A stretch of 64,000 nucleotides of DNA from CAVPJC01 sp963705155 (GCA_963705155.1 CAVPJC010000003.1:58368-122367), one strand, 5' to 3'; counted from the first letter of the stretch, positions 52,762 to 62,695 are shown. Made by a program: numbers and translations. Notes: generated by a model not told the origin, from the sequence alone.

Positions 52762-53691
52762 TTAGTGATGATCGGCGACATCCTTAAGCCAGGTCTCCCA
52801 GCGAGCGTCGGTAACATGCTCACGCATGCGCCCAAAAAAAAGATCGGCATAGCCCTGGAAGTCTTCTTCCAGCTTGGAAATACCGCTCTGGGTGGTGCCC
52901 CACATGGCTTCGTGGATCTCCGACATTGGCTGCATCAATTTCAGCCGGGCAAAGTGCCTGGCCGTCACCGACCCAAAGTACTCATGCAGCAAGATGCGCT
53001 CGCCGTCTTCGTTCAAGCGGTGGTGGTGACAAAAATTACCCAGGTCAAAGAAGATGTCACCCATACCGGCATATTCCCAGTCGATCAAACGCAATTCGCC
53101 AAGCTCCCCGGAAACATCCTCATCCAAAAAGTTCAGATTGAGCAGATCATCGTGACAGGGTGTGGGCAGGTACGGGTCTTTCAACATGGCGTCTTCGGCT
53201 TCGTTTACCTTCTGCACGATCCAGTCAAAATCGAACGGGAACTTGCAGTTATAGCGTTTTGAGACCCCGGTGAGCATTTCGATCCGCCGGAAAACGTTGA
53301 ACTCACCGGGCAGCTCTGGAGCATTCTTATGGAAAACCCGCAGCTTACGCGCCACCCGGCGGATATTCTCTGGCTTTGAGATTTCTTCCGGCGGAACGCG
53401 CTTACCGTTGATATAGCGTGTCACCAGATAGCCTTCCGGCTCGATGAAGAACATCACTTCTGGCGCCACCCCCAGCCTTCCAGCTGCCAGGTTGGCAGCG
53501 TGTTCGATATCACGGCGAATGCCCAGCAAATCGGTATCGGCCCCGGTGATGCGCAGCACGTAGGCTTTGCCGTCGGCCTCAACCTTGTAGTTCAGGTTCG
53601 TGATGCCCCCCGAAAGTGGGGTTGTCCTTACATTTTTAGCCTGGGAGAAAAAAGGTACCCTCCCAAGCGCCTCTTCAAGTGTCAGTCCCAT
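52762..53691 (-). CDS. Choline/ethanolamine-kinase-like (APH fold) kinase
   Basis: The 309-residue protein has the APH fold: LSGGITNLNYKV (nucleotide loop), AYVLRITG, the Brenner motif CHDDLLNLN (His180, Asp182, Asn187) and RLIDWEYAGMGD (Asp204, magnesium). It resembles LicA-type choline kinases. Its place next to methylated-amine genes fits an amino-alcohol substrate, while the aldolase and transaldolase genes in the same operon favour an amino-sugar or polyol. Specificity is not readable. Confidence 0.82.
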   Translation of the reverse strand: MGLTLEEALGRVPFFSQAKNVRTTPLSGGITNLNYKVEADGKAYVLRITGADTDLLGIRRDIEHAANLAAGRLGVAPEVMFFIEPEGYLVTRYINGKRVPPEEISKPENIRRVARKLRVFHKNAPELPGEFNVFRRIEMLTGVSKRYNCKFPFDFDWIVQKVNEAEDAMLKDPYLPTPCHDDLLNLNFLDEDVSGELGELRLIDWEYAGMGDIFFDLGNFCHHHRLNEDGERILLHEYFGSVTARHFARLKLMQPMSEIHEAMWGTTQSGISKLEEDFQGYADLFFGRMREHVTDARWETWLKDVADHH

Positions 53692-53789
53692 GGATAAACC
53701 CTCGTGTCAGTCGGCGGCAGACGATTTATTCAGTGCGGCACAGCTCTTCTTCGGAGACGGCTTGCGGCCGGACAAACCACAATGCTGTG

Positions 53790-54518
53790 CTAACGCTCCA
53801 ATGAAACGGTCAATGAGTAAATATCTCCACGGTTGAAACAGTAGGTAAACTCAACCGGTGTACCGTCTTCGGCATACACGGTGCGCTCTTTATAAAGGAT
53901 CGGAGCGCCCTCGCGAATATTCATCAATTTTGCCAGCTCATGGCTGGCTTCACGCGCCTCGATGCGCTGGATGGCGCGCTTGACCTTGAAACCACACTGC
54001 TCAAACAAAGACCACAGATTTTGAACGTCCAGGTTTTTGGTGAGTATTTTGGCGAAAAGCTTATGGGGCAGGTGAGCGTCGTGGACGGCCAGCGGCACAT
54101 TGTTGGCGTAACGCAGCGTTTTCACCCGGATAACCGGGTCACCCGGTTGAATACACAGGGCTTTGGCCACCTTCTGCCTGGCGGGAGTCACATCCTGTGA
54201 GAGCAGCGTTGCCCGTGCTTCAAAGCCTTCTGAAGCGGCCGAATCAAAAAAATTGGTCAAATGAGTATGGTCGCGCTCAAGATGCGGATATGCCACAAAG
54301 GTGCCCACGCCGTGGCGGCGGTAAAGCAGGCCTTCGTCGATCAGCTCGGAAATGCCCTGGCGCACGGTCATGCGGCTGACGCCAAATTTGACAGCCAGCT
54401 CATCCTCAGAGACCAATCTCTGGCCGAACTTTAAGGCGCCCTGGCTGATCTCCCCCCGCAGCGCCTCTCGGATACGCACATATAACGGAATGCCCTCTCT
54501 CCTGGTGAACTCGACCAT
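53790..54518 (-). CDS. GntR/HutC-family transcriptional regulator
   Basis: The ATG at 54518 has GGGAG in front, giving 242 residues with a winged helix (REALRGEISQGALKFGQRL, VSRMTVRQGISELIDEGLL, RRHGVGTFVAYP) and a UTRA domain. It leads the minus-strand operon of kinase, transaldolase-like, aldolase, aminotransferase and HAD genes. A near-consensus promoter and a 14-bp palindrome lie directly upstream, so autorepression and induction by a pathway intermediate are likely. Confidence 0.88.
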   Translation of the reverse strand: MVEFTRREGIPLYVRIREALRGEISQGALKFGQRLVSEDELAVKFGVSRMTVRQGISELIDEGLLYRRHGVGTFVAYPHLERDHTHLTNFFDSAASEGFEARATLLSQDVTPARQKVAKALCIQPGDPVIRVKTLRYANNVPLAVHDAHLPHKLFAKILTKNLDVQNLWSLFEQCGFKVKRAIQRIEAREASHELAKLMNIREGAPILYKERTVYAEDGTPVEFTYCFNRGDIYSLTVSLER

Positions 54519-54540
54519 GATTGCTCCCACCCGCCAGAGA

Positions 54541-54591
54541 TATAGACGTATAGACGTCTATATTATAGATGAAATCCGCAGGCTATGTCAA
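54541..54591 (-). promoter_or_regulatory. Consensus promoter with palindromic GntR operator
   Basis: Read on the minus strand, TTGACA (54591 to 54586) and TATAAT (54567 to 54562) are both perfect, spaced by 18 bp. The palindrome TATAGACGTCTATA (54549-54562) touches the -10 and covers the expected start; a further half-copy TATAGACG lies at 54541-54548. The layout is that of a strong promoter kept off by the GntR protein encoded just downstream. Confidence 0.82.
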
Positions 54592-54703
54592 GCTGCCAGC
54601 AAGACCGCTGGGTGCCTGAAACGGCGGGATGGATCCGGAATTACGGCGCCTCCGGGGAAATTTCTCCCAGAGGCGCCGGGTCAATCGCTCAACTCAAAAC
54701 CAC

Positions 54704-57144
54704 CTATGCTTTAATGCGCTCGCCCTTCGGGTCCCAGAGCGGCATAGACTTCACCACCGCCCCAACGCGCTCGCCAAAGAACTCGATGACCAGCTCGGTG
54801 CCCGGTTTGGAGTAGGCAACCGGCAGGTAGGCAAACACGATGCTTTCTTCCACCGAGTAGCCGTACCCACCCGAAGCCACCCAACTGACGATCTTCTCAT
54901 TGCCGGGCAATCGGATAGGCTCCTTACCCAGAGCAATGGTGCGCTTGTCTTCCAACGTCAGGCAGCACAATTTGCGGGTCAGGCCATTTGCTTTTTGCTT
55001 CAGCAGGGCTTCCTTGCCGATGAAATCGCCCTTATCGAGCTTGACGGCGAAGCCCAGACCGGCTTCGTAAGGAGTGTAATCCGGGCTGATCTCGGCGCTC
55101 CAGTAGCGATAGGCCTTCTCGAGGCGCAGGCTGTCGATGGCCTTGTAGCCGCCAGCCACCATGCCTTCCGGCGCACCGGCTTCCCAAAGCGTATCCCACA
55201 GGCTGCAGGCCGTACTCAACCGGGCAGTAGAACTCCCAGCCCAGCTCGCCCACATAGGTCACACGGGCAGCCAGGGCAGGCACATCGCCAACATTGATTT
55301 CCTGGGCGGTCATGTAGGGGAATGCCGCGTTGGAAATATCAGTGCCGGTGACCTTCTGCAAGATCTTGCGCGCCTTGGGTCCCCACAGGCCAATGCAGGC
55401 GTAAGCAGAAGTGACATCTTCAATGGTCACGGAGCCGTCTTCGGGCATGTTCAGGTGCAGCCAGGAGAGATCGTGAACACCAAAGGCGGTGCCGGTGATG
55501 ATGAAGAAGCGGTCAGCCGCCCGGCGGGTCACGGTGAAATCGCACTCGATGCCCCCGCGCTTGTTCAGGCATTCGGTGTAGACCACTGTGCCCACGGGAA
55601 CATCGATCTCGTTGGCGCAAACGTAATTGAGGAATTTCAGCGCACCCGGGCCGCGCACTTCAAACTTATTGAAGGATGTCTCATCGAACAGGCCGGCGTT
55701 TTCACGCGTCATCAGGTGCTCGTGGCCAATCGCCCGGGACCAACCGTGGCGCGGCCAGCCCTTGGGTTCGTGTCCGTGATGAGCAAGTTCTTCGTAGGGT
55801 TTGTAGTAATTGGGGCGCTCCCAACCGGTTTTTTCGCCGAAGACTGCGCCCAGGTCACGCAGGCGGTAATAGGTGGGCGAAAGCCGCAGATTGCGGCGAG
55901 AGAGACGCTCCTCACCCGGATAGTGAATATCGTAATACATCGAGTAGGTCTCGATGGTGCGCGCCACGGTGAAATCCTGGCTGACGTAGTTGGAGCCAAA
56001 GCGGCGCACGTCCAGCCGCCACATATCCCATTCGGGTTGACCATCGATGATCCATTCTGCCATGGCCTTGCCAATACCACCGCCGCCGGCCAGGCCGTGG
56101 GCGCAGAAGGCGCACGCCACCCAGAAGCCCTTGACCGCTGTGGGTCCCATCAGGAACTCGCCATCGGGGGTAAAGCCTTCCGGGCCGTTCAACAGCTGGA
56201 TGATTTCGGCGGTTTCCACTGCGGGGACGCGCTTGATGGAGTTCTCCATCAGTGGGGCAAAGCGATCCCAATCGGGAGGCAGCAATTGGTATTTGAAATC
56301 TTTTGGGATGCCCTTGAGACCGAAGGGAGCAGGGTTGCGCTCGTAACCGCCGGTGACACAGCCACCCACTTCTTCACGCCAGTAAACCAGCAGGTCGGGG
56401 TCGCGCAGGGTGGGGAAATCGTGCCCCATGCCCTCGATGGGTTTGGTGATGATATACAGGTGGGCCATCGGCACAACCGGCAGGTTCAAACCCACCATTC
56501 TGCCCACTTCGCCGCCCCACTGCCCGGCAGCGTTGACAACGATTTCAGTTTTAATCGTACCGCGGTTGGTCACAACTTCGTCGACGCGGCCGTCTTTTAG
56601 TTTTATGGCTTCCACATTGGTTTCGATAAAGATTTTTGCGCCACGGCTCTTTGCGCCGGCAGCCAGGGCGTTGGTCAGCCCGGTGGGGTCGATGGTGCCA
56701 TCGGTGGGTGTGTAAGCCGCGCCCAGCACGCCATCCATATTCATCAGCGGGAAAAGCTTATGGGCTTCTTGACGGCGAGAGCATCTCGATCGGCATGCCA
56801 AAAGAATTGGCCATGCCCACCATGCGCTTGATATCTTCCATGCGCTCTGGCGAAGACGCCAGGCGCAGACCACCCACCTCTCGCCAGGATGGGTCGTATC
56901 CTGTCTCATCTTTCAATTTGCGATATAGATCGGTGCTGTAGAACATCATGCGCGTCAGGTTGGCATCTGAGCGCAGCTGCCCCACCAGACCGGCTGAGTG
57001 CCAGGTGGAACCGGCGGTCAGCTCATGCCGTTCCAGCAGTACAACATCTTTCCAGCCCATCTGGGTCAGGTGGTAGGCAATGCTACAGCCACCCACGCCT
57101 CCTCCGATGATGACGACCTGGGCATGTGAGGGAAGTTCTGACAT
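54704..57144 (-). CDS. Dimethylglycine/sarcosine-dehydrogenase-like protein, FAD plus GCV_T domains (two frameshifts)
   Basis: About 812 residues when repaired, the normal length for this family. The FAD domain begins with GGGVGG (14-19) and carries the covalent-FAD His49 in TWHSAGL. The C-terminal half is an aminomethyltransferase (GCV_T) domain (HEHLMTRENAGLFDETS, SAYACIGLWGPKARKIL, SPDYTPYEAGLGFAVKL). Frame changes lie near 56771 and 55203, each mended by one base. Such enzymes oxidatively demethylate dimethylglycine or sarcosine and hand the carbon to tetrahydrofolate as methylene-THF. A CBS-domain and a nucleotidyltransferase-fold gene precede it in the operon. Confidence 0.85.
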
Positions 57145-57230
57145 ATTGGTTTCTCCTTGTAGTTTTCGAGTTGTTCTTAAGGATCGCTAAACATCACCCC
57201 CGCCAGGGGGCCAAATTCCACTGTTTGAGA

Positions 57231-58040
57231 TTAACGCTGCCAGACCGAGTTGGGGCGGGCCATCTCTGCGACGATATCAAAAGAAGAGATGATTCCCAAC
57301 GGCATCGATTCTGGATCATCCGGATCCACCACCACCAGCCGGTGGTGATGATTTTCAATCATCATGCTGGCAGCTTCACGCAGGGTTGCCTGCATGCCAA
57401 TCGTCAACAACGGATGCATCGCTTTGGTAACCATCACCCGGCGATAATCAACCGCATCACCCAGCGAAAGCAGATCCAGCCCACTGAACATACCGAGAGG
57501 CTTGCCGCGGTCATCCACCACCAGGACGGAGCGCCAGCCGGTGTGGGCCATGGCGCGCGCCGCGGATGCCAGGGGGGTTTTTTCCCGGCAGGCAAGATAG
57601 ACATCTGACATCACATCGCCCACCGTCCTGCGGCTGCTGAGGGCTTCTTCGGCAATGTTGGCAATAAAATCTGAAACCGAGATCACCCCGACCGGCTCGC
57701 CATCTTCTGTAACCAGAAGCCGGCGGATGACCTCAGACCGCATGCGCGCAGCGGCCTGGCTGGCCGGCACGCTGGCTTCGATACTGCCCACCGGCGTAGA
57801 CATCAATTCGCTGGCGGTCATCTTGCGCATGGCGTTCAGGCTTTCGCGATCTGCCGAAAGCCATTCGCCCGCCAGCAGGTCAAAATCGGTAATCACGCCC
57901 GCAATTTTGCCTTCGTCATCCCTCACGAACAAGGCATGCACATGATGGGTATCCAGGATCACTGCCACCTGCCCCAGCGTTGCATCGGGCGGGCAGGTGA
58001 GCAAGCCCGGATGCATCAAATCGCGCACCAGTTTGGTCAT
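57231..58040 (-). CDS. Protein of four CBS domains
   Basis: The 269-residue protein consists of two Bateman pairs: MHPGLLTCPPDATLGQ to GVITDFD, MSTPVGSIEASVPAS to GVISVSDF, MSDVYLACREKTPLAS to GMFSGLD and MHPLLTIGMQATLRE to GIISSFD. GGAG precedes the ATG. CBS pairs sense adenine nucleotides or S-adenosylmethionine. Between a nucleotidyltransferase-fold gene and a demethylating dehydrogenase, it may sense energy or methyl-group status. No enzyme domain is attached. Confidence 0.85.
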   Translation of the reverse strand: MTKLVRDLMHPGLLTCPPDATLGQVAVILDTHHVHALFVRDDEGKIAGVITDFDLLAGEWLSADRESLNAMRKMTASELMSTPVGSIEASVPASQAAARMRSEVIRRLLVTEDGEPVGVISVSDFIANIAEEALSSRRTVGDVMSDVYLACREKTPLASAARAMAHTGWRSVLVVDDRGKPLGMFSGLDLLSLGDAVDYRRVMVTKAMHPLLTIGMQATLREAASMMIENHHHRLVVVDPDDPESMPLGIISSFDIVAEMARPNSVWQR

Positions 58041-58054
58041 ATAATTTTCTCCAT

Positions 58055-58846
58055 TTAATGGACCTCGTCCACCTCTTTGTACCACTTCACCCGGTCGCCC
58101 ACCCGGGCACGCAATCGCCAGGCCATGGGTTTAGGCTCAGCTTCGATGCGCGCCAGGGCATCTTTGACGCGGGTGACCACATGGTTTTTTTGCTCGGCAC
58201 TCAACTGCGGATACCCCTGCGCAAGCTGGCGCACTTTATCCAGGTTCATGGTAGTGGTGCGCCACAATCCCCAGTCTTTGGCGCACAACTGCGCCACCAG
58301 GGCAATATTGATCGTCTCTTTGTCGATATCGCCGAGCGGGTGCTCAAGCAGCAGCATGATCGTGTCAATCACATCCTTCTCGTTGATTTTCACAATCTGC
58401 ATTTTTTCGAGTAGCATTTCTGCCAGTGGAATGGTGGGAGCATCCACTTCCAACCGCCCGGTCCAGCTCACGACATGGCAAAAATCCAGCTTGTCGTAGA
58501 ATACGTCCACGTGCAGGCCGTTGGTGGCGTGGTTGAAGATGGAGCGGTTGCCCTCGCTGACGATGAAGACTTCCTGCTCTTCGCTGTAGCCCAGACCCGA
58601 CATCAGCGCTTTGATTTCTTTAGCCTGCTTGCGGTAACCGCCAAAATCGATATCGGTGTATGCCCGTCCCATTGCCTGCTGCAAAAAGCCATTTTCCGGG
58701 CAGTGCATCTGGAAAGCCAGCGAACCGATCACCCGCAAGAGCAGCCCGGCCTTATTACTGGCTTCGACAATGCGGCGCAGTTCGTTTTCGAACTTTTCAC
58801 GTTCAGCTTTATCCTGTGCTTGCATTCCGATTGAACTTTCGGTCAT
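58055..58846 (-). CDS. Nucleotidyltransferase-fold protein of unknown function
   Basis: The start at 58846 has GGAGCC in front, giving 263 residues. The region LLLRVIGSLAFQMHCP followed by AYTDIDFGGYRKQ fits the G-S and D-x-D motifs of the pol-beta nucleotidyltransferase fold, then HVDVFYDKLDF supplies a third acidic residue. The C-terminus is helical. It is first in the minus-strand operon with the CBS protein and the FAD/GCV_T dehydrogenase, starting from the divergent promoter near 58.98 kb. It could modify a small molecule or protein; the role is unknown. Confidence 0.65.
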   Translation of the reverse strand: MTESSIGMQAQDKAEREKFENELRRIVEASNKAGLLLRVIGSLAFQMHCPENGFLQQAMGRAYTDIDFGGYRKQAKEIKALMSGLGYSEEQEVFIVSEGNRSIFNHATNGLHVDVFYDKLDFCHVVSWTGRLEVDAPTIPLAEMLLEKMQIVKINEKDVIDTIMLLLEHPLGDIDKETINIALVAQLCAKDWGLWRTTTMNLDKVRQLAQGYPQLSAEQKNHVVTRVKDALARIEAEPKPMAWRLRARVGDRVKWYKEVDEVH

Positions 58847-58960
58847 AGGTGGCTCCAAGATTTCAGAAGGATGGTGATGGAACAGCGCACGACACGTCTG
58901 GTTGCACGATCTCAGGTGTGCTTTCCGCAACTCGGCATCCGGGAAAGAATTACAAACCCT

Positions 58961-59012
58961 ATTATACCGAAAACCACAAAAACTTGCAAATTTTTGCAAA
59001 ATCCTTTATAAT
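58961..59012. promoter_or_regulatory. Back-to-back promoters sharing one self-complementary -35 hexamer
   Basis: TTGCAA at 58984-58989 is its own reverse complement. On the plus strand it stands 17 bp before TATAAT (59007-59012); on the minus strand it stands 17 bp before TATAAT (58966 to 58961). It is also the left half of the palindrome TTGCAAATTTTTGCAA (58984-58999), a good candidate operator. One regulator bound here would control both the nucleotidyltransferase/CBS/dehydrogenase operon and the DeoR/phosphoesterase side. Confidence 0.8.
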
Positions 59013-59072
59013 TAATCATCCAAGTTTTCACCATTTATCACAAATGATGCTAAACCTGCAACCCCTGGTGCA

Positions 59073-59867
59073 ATGAGCAAAGCCCTCATCCCGGCCCAAA
59101 GGCGAGAACGCATCCAGGAGTACCTGGCAGTTCACAGGATCGCTCGGATAACAGATCTGTGTGATGTGCTGGAGACCTCCGATGCAACCGTTCGCCGCGA
59201 CCTGGAATGGCTGGAAAAAGAGGGCATCATCGAGCGCACGCACGGCGGCGCCATGTTTTCCCAGCGTCTCAACCTGGAACAGGAATACAAGATGCGCGCC
59301 CAACGCCACACCGAAGAAAAGCGGCAGATTGGCGCCATGGCAGCCAGCCTGATCGAAGATGGCGATATCGTTTTCATCAACTCGGGCAGCACAACCACCC
59401 AGGTCATCCGCCATATCCGCCCGGACGCAGACGTCACGATCATCACCAATAATGTCATCGCGACCCTTGAGGCTGTCGACGCCAGCTTCGAGATCCTGCT
59501 CCTGGGCGGGTCTTTTCAATCCCGCTCAAACTCTGTGGCAGGTCGTTTTGCGATTAAGAATCTCTCCCAGGTGTATGCCAATAAGGCCTTCATTGGTGTG
59601 GACGGAATCAGCATCAAATATGGCTGTACGGTTCCGGCCAATGCCGAAGGTGAAGTGGTGCACATGATGTGCGAGCGCACCCACGGCGCGATAAACATTG
59701 TGGCAGATAGCAGCAAATGGGGTGTGGTGTCCAACTTTGAGGTGGCATCCATCAGCCAGATCCAACGGCTGATCACCGATGAAAGCCTGGATGCGAGCGC
59801 ACGCGCCTCCCTGGCGGCCCGCTCGGTGGAAATCTTGATCCCCAGTAACTCGTACGCACACGCCTGA
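59073..59867 (+). CDS. DeoR-family transcriptional regulator
   Basis: The 264-residue protein has the DeoR winged helix (RRERIQEYLAVHRIARITDL, TSDATVRRDLEWLEKEG, ERTHGGAMF) and a ribose-5-phosphate-isomerase-like sensor domain (NSGSTTTQVIRHI, TIITNNVIATL, KAFIGVDGIS, VADSSKWG). Such regulators respond to phosphorylated sugars or similar metabolites. It lies immediately behind the divergent promoter with the TTGCAA palindrome and probably represses both directions. The start has no clear ribosome binding site. Confidence 0.9.
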   Translation: MSKALIPAQRRERIQEYLAVHRIARITDLCDVLETSDATVRRDLEWLEKEGIIERTHGGAMFSQRLNLEQEYKMRAQRHTEEKRQIGAMAASLIEDGDIVFINSGSTTTQVIRHIRPDADVTIITNNVIATLEAVDASFEILLLGGSFQSRSNSVAGRFAIKNLSQVYANKAFIGVDGISIKYGCTVPANAEGEVVHMMCERTHGAINIVADSSKWGVVSNFEVASISQIQRLITDESLDASARASLAARSVEILIPSNSYAHA

Positions 59868-59922
59868 CAGGGCGTCAATCCAAAACGGCATCCTGTCTTT
59901 TTATCTGTGAAGGAAACCGAGA

Positions 59923-60918
59923 ATGAGCTTCTTTTTCAAGAAAAAACCGAAGAAAATTACCCGCCTGTTCTTTGCTACCGATTTGCACGGCTCGGAGCGC
60001 ACGTTCCGAAAATTTATTAATGCTGGCAAGTTCTACCAGGTGAGCCTGCTCGTGATGGGCGGCGATATCACCGGCAAGCTGCTGATACCGATCATCAAGG
60101 AGGGCAATGGCAACTACCGCGCCACGCTGCAGGGCAACATCCAACAGATGAACACGGAAGCCGAGCTGCAGCAGATCATTGAGAAGATCGGGATGCTCGG
60201 TTTTTATCACAAAGTGATGAATGAAGACGAATTTGAGGCGATCCGTGATGACCGCAGCGCGGTGGATGGCCTTTTTCACCAGCTGGCTCACAAACGACTG
60301 TCCGAATGGGTTGACCTGGCAGAAACCCGCCTGGCGGGCACCGGCATCCGGTGTTTTGTCACCGGGGGCAATGATGATGAGCCGTCGGTTCTGGAAGCGC
60401 TCAAGCGTGCAGGAACGCAATCGATCTTTGCCTGCGAAGGTGAGGTGGTGCAGGTGGACGAAGACCACAGCATGATCTCTGTGGGATACAGCACACCCAC
60501 CCCGTGGAATACCCCCCGTGAAATCAGCGAAGATGAGCTGGACGCCATCATCACCGGGCTGGCTGCCAAAGCGCCAGACCTGAGCCGCTGTATCTTCAAT
60601 TTGCACGATCCGCCGATCAATTCGACATTGGACACCTGCCCACAACTGGATTGGAACACAGACCCGCCCAGTCCGGTGATGAAAGCCGGGCAAATCGTTA
60701 TGCACGGGGCAGGCAGCCATGCTGTGCGCAAGGCGATCGAAGCGCACCAGCCAATGCTGGGGCTGCACGGGCATATCCACGAGTCGATGTCGGTCGTCAA
60801 GCTGGGCCGCACTACCTGCATCAACCCCGGCAGTGAATACGGTGAAGGCATTTTCCGCGGCTGCATCGTCACCTTCGCCAACGGCGAAGTTGAAGGTTAC
60901 CAGATGACGAGTGGATAA
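59923..60918 (+). CDS. Calcineurin-like metallophosphoesterase
   Basis: The 331-residue protein has the dinuclear-metal motifs in order: TDLHG (residues 19-23), GGDITG, GGNDDE and the late LHGHIHES. An inserted helical segment after GGDITG distinguishes it from small YfcE-type phosphodiesterases. AAGGAA precedes the ATG. It lies 55 nt after the DeoR gene and shares that transcription unit. A phosphodiester or phosphomonoester of an amino alcohol would suit the surroundings, but the substrate is unknown. Confidence 0.82.
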   Translation: MSFFFKKKPKKITRLFFATDLHGSERTFRKFINAGKFYQVSLLVMGGDITGKLLIPIIKEGNGNYRATLQGNIQQMNTEAELQQIIEKIGMLGFYHKVMNEDEFEAIRDDRSAVDGLFHQLAHKRLSEWVDLAETRLAGTGIRCFVTGGNDDEPSVLEALKRAGTQSIFACEGEVVQVDEDHSMISVGYSTPTPWNTPREISEDELDAIITGLAAKAPDLSRCIFNLHDPPINSTLDTCPQLDWNTDPPSPVMKAGQIVMHGAGSHAVRKAIEAHQPMLGLHGHIHESMSVVKLGRTTCINPGSEYGEGIFRGCIVTFANGEVEGYQMTSG

Positions 60919-60965
60919 CCAGTGCGCCTGTCAAGGAGAAAGGAGGAGATCTCACCGAGAAGAAA

Positions 60966-60994
60966 TTGACGACAGGTACCTGCCTTATTATGGA
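60966..60994 (+). promoter_or_regulatory. Candidate promoter before the APC permease
   Basis: TTGACG (60966-60971) is followed after 17 bp by TATGGA (60989-60994), with a perfect 10-bp palindrome CAGGTACCTG (60973-60982) in the spacer. It lies about 40 nt upstream of the permease ATG and could give that gene and the following dehydrogenase their own control. Confidence 0.4.
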
Positions 60995-61036
60995 TCATTG
61001 TCAACCGATTTTGCTTTCAAAGGAGAAAACAAAAAG

Positions 61037-62695
61037 ATGACTGCAACCACAGCACGACCTGAAGTCTTTACCCGTAAGGCGTCTGGATTGGTGCGGGTGA
61101 TGTCACCCTGGGCTGCTTTTATCTACAACATTCTGACCATGGGCCTGATCTTTCCGTGGACCTACCTGTGGGCGCCGGGCGCCCTGCCGGGCGGCAAACT
61201 GGTGTGGGGCATCCTGATCGCCACGATCGTCGAAATCCCCATCGCCTTTGTCTACGTATGGTTGTCCACTGCCCTGCCCCGCTCGGGCGGCGATTACGTC
61301 TTCCAAAGCCGTGTGTTCGGCGGTGGCATAGCCTTCACCGTGGTGATGTCTGGCTATGTCATCTGGATCTTGCAGTGGGTGGCGCTCTCCGGATGGCTGG
61401 TTTCGTACCTGGGCTTTGCGCCGCTCTTCCTGGGCCTTGGGGCAACCCTGGGCAACGCGGCGCTGTCAGGTATAGGGGTCTGGTTTACCACCGGCACCGG
61501 GATCGTCATCGTCAGTATCCTGAACGCCCTGCTGTCACTGCTCATCCTGATTACCGGGTTCAAAAACTACATCCGGCTGCAGAACGTCATGATCGTGGGC
61601 GCATTGCTGGCCTTCTTCACCACCCTGGTGGTGATGTTCACAGCCGACCCGGCTACCGTTCCAGCCAAGCTCAATGCTTTCTCGGCTGCTGCAGGGGGCG
61701 ACCCAAGCTTTTATGAAAACGCCCTGGCAGCGGTCACCGGAGCCGGGATCGACCTCAACCCGCCCTTCAGCCTGATGGCAACTCTGCTGGTAGCCCCGAT
61801 CGCCTGGACCTCGCTGCAGTGGGCCACCTATTCTGCCCAGCAGAACGGTGAGATCAAAGATGCGCGTTCCTTCACGAACCAGTCCTTCATCATCGTCGGC
61901 TCCCTGATCGTCACCGGCATCCTGCTGGCCCTGCTGGCTGTCGCGATGGAAAAAGCCATCGGTACGGAGTTCCTGTACGTGGCTGGAGCGGGTTACTGGT
62001 CGCTGATTGGTGAAGCCAACATTGCCGGGTTCAACCTCTGGCCGCCCATCCTGGCGGTGGCCCTCACCGGCAGCCCGTTGGTGGTGCTGCTGATCTCCAT
62101 CGGCTATATCCTGAACGGTCACCAGATTGTGCACAACTGCTACATCGGCATGACGCGTGTCATGGTTGCAATGTCGCTGGACCGCCTGCTGCCAGAGTGG
62201 ATGAGCCGTGTCAACGACCGCTTCCATACCCCGGTCAATGCTCATATCGCCTACTTCCTGGCCTCCATCCCGGTCATTCTGGCTTACAACCTCGTTCCCG
62301 GCTGGATCGGACTGACCCTGGGCGTTACTTTTGGCTGCGGTTATGTGTTCGTGATCTCCTGCATTGCCGGCGCACTGCTGCCGTACCGGGCCAAAGATGT
62401 CTACGAAGGCTCTCCAGGCGCCAAGTACAAACTGGGCAGCCTGCCCATGGTAACCGTTCTGGGCGTCCTGGGCGGCATTGTGGGTGTGCTGATGGTGGCA
62501 GCCTTCTTGTTCTCGCCCTCCCTGGGGGTGCTGGGCAACTGGAACTTCGAAAACTTCCCATCGGGTCTGTGGGCGCAGATCATCGCCTTCGGCATCATCG
62601 TCATTTCTGCGATCTGGTATCTCCTGGTGAAGCAGGCGCAGAAAGCACGCGGCATCGATGTGGATTACGCCTTCAAGGAAATCCCACCTGAATAA
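61037..62695 (+). CDS. APC superfamily amino acid/amine permease
   Basis: The start at 61037 has AAAGGAG upstream, giving 552 residues with about twelve membrane helices. The first helix region (SPWAAFIYNILTMG) and the LPRSGGDYVFQSR segment match the P-R-x-G-x-x-Y signature of APC carriers. It lies just before a second dimethylglycine/sarcosine-dehydrogenase-like gene, so it probably imports the methylated amine or amino acid used by that enzyme. The specificity is not evident. Confidence 0.85.
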   Translation: MTATTARPEVFTRKASGLVRVMSPWAAFIYNILTMGLIFPWTYLWAPGALPGGKLVWGILIATIVEIPIAFVYVWLSTALPRSGGDYVFQSRVFGGGIAFTVVMSGYVIWILQWVALSGWLVSYLGFAPLFLGLGATLGNAALSGIGVWFTTGTGIVIVSILNALLSLLILITGFKNYIRLQNVMIVGALLAFFTTLVVMFTADPATVPAKLNAFSAAAGGDPSFYENALAAVTGAGIDLNPPFSLMATLLVAPIAWTSLQWATYSAQQNGEIKDARSFTNQSFIIVGSLIVTGILLALLAVAMEKAIGTEFLYVAGAGYWSLIGEANIAGFNLWPPILAVALTGSPLVVLLISIGYILNGHQIVHNCYIGMTRVMVAMSLDRLLPEWMSRVNDRFHTPVNAHIAYFLASIPVILAYNLVPGWIGLTLGVTFGCGYVFVISCIAGALLPYRAKDVYEGSPGAKYKLGSLPMVTVLGVLGGIVGVLMVAAFLFSPSLGVLGNWNFENFPSGLWAQIIAFGIIVISAIWYLLVKQAQKARGIDVDYAFKEIPPE

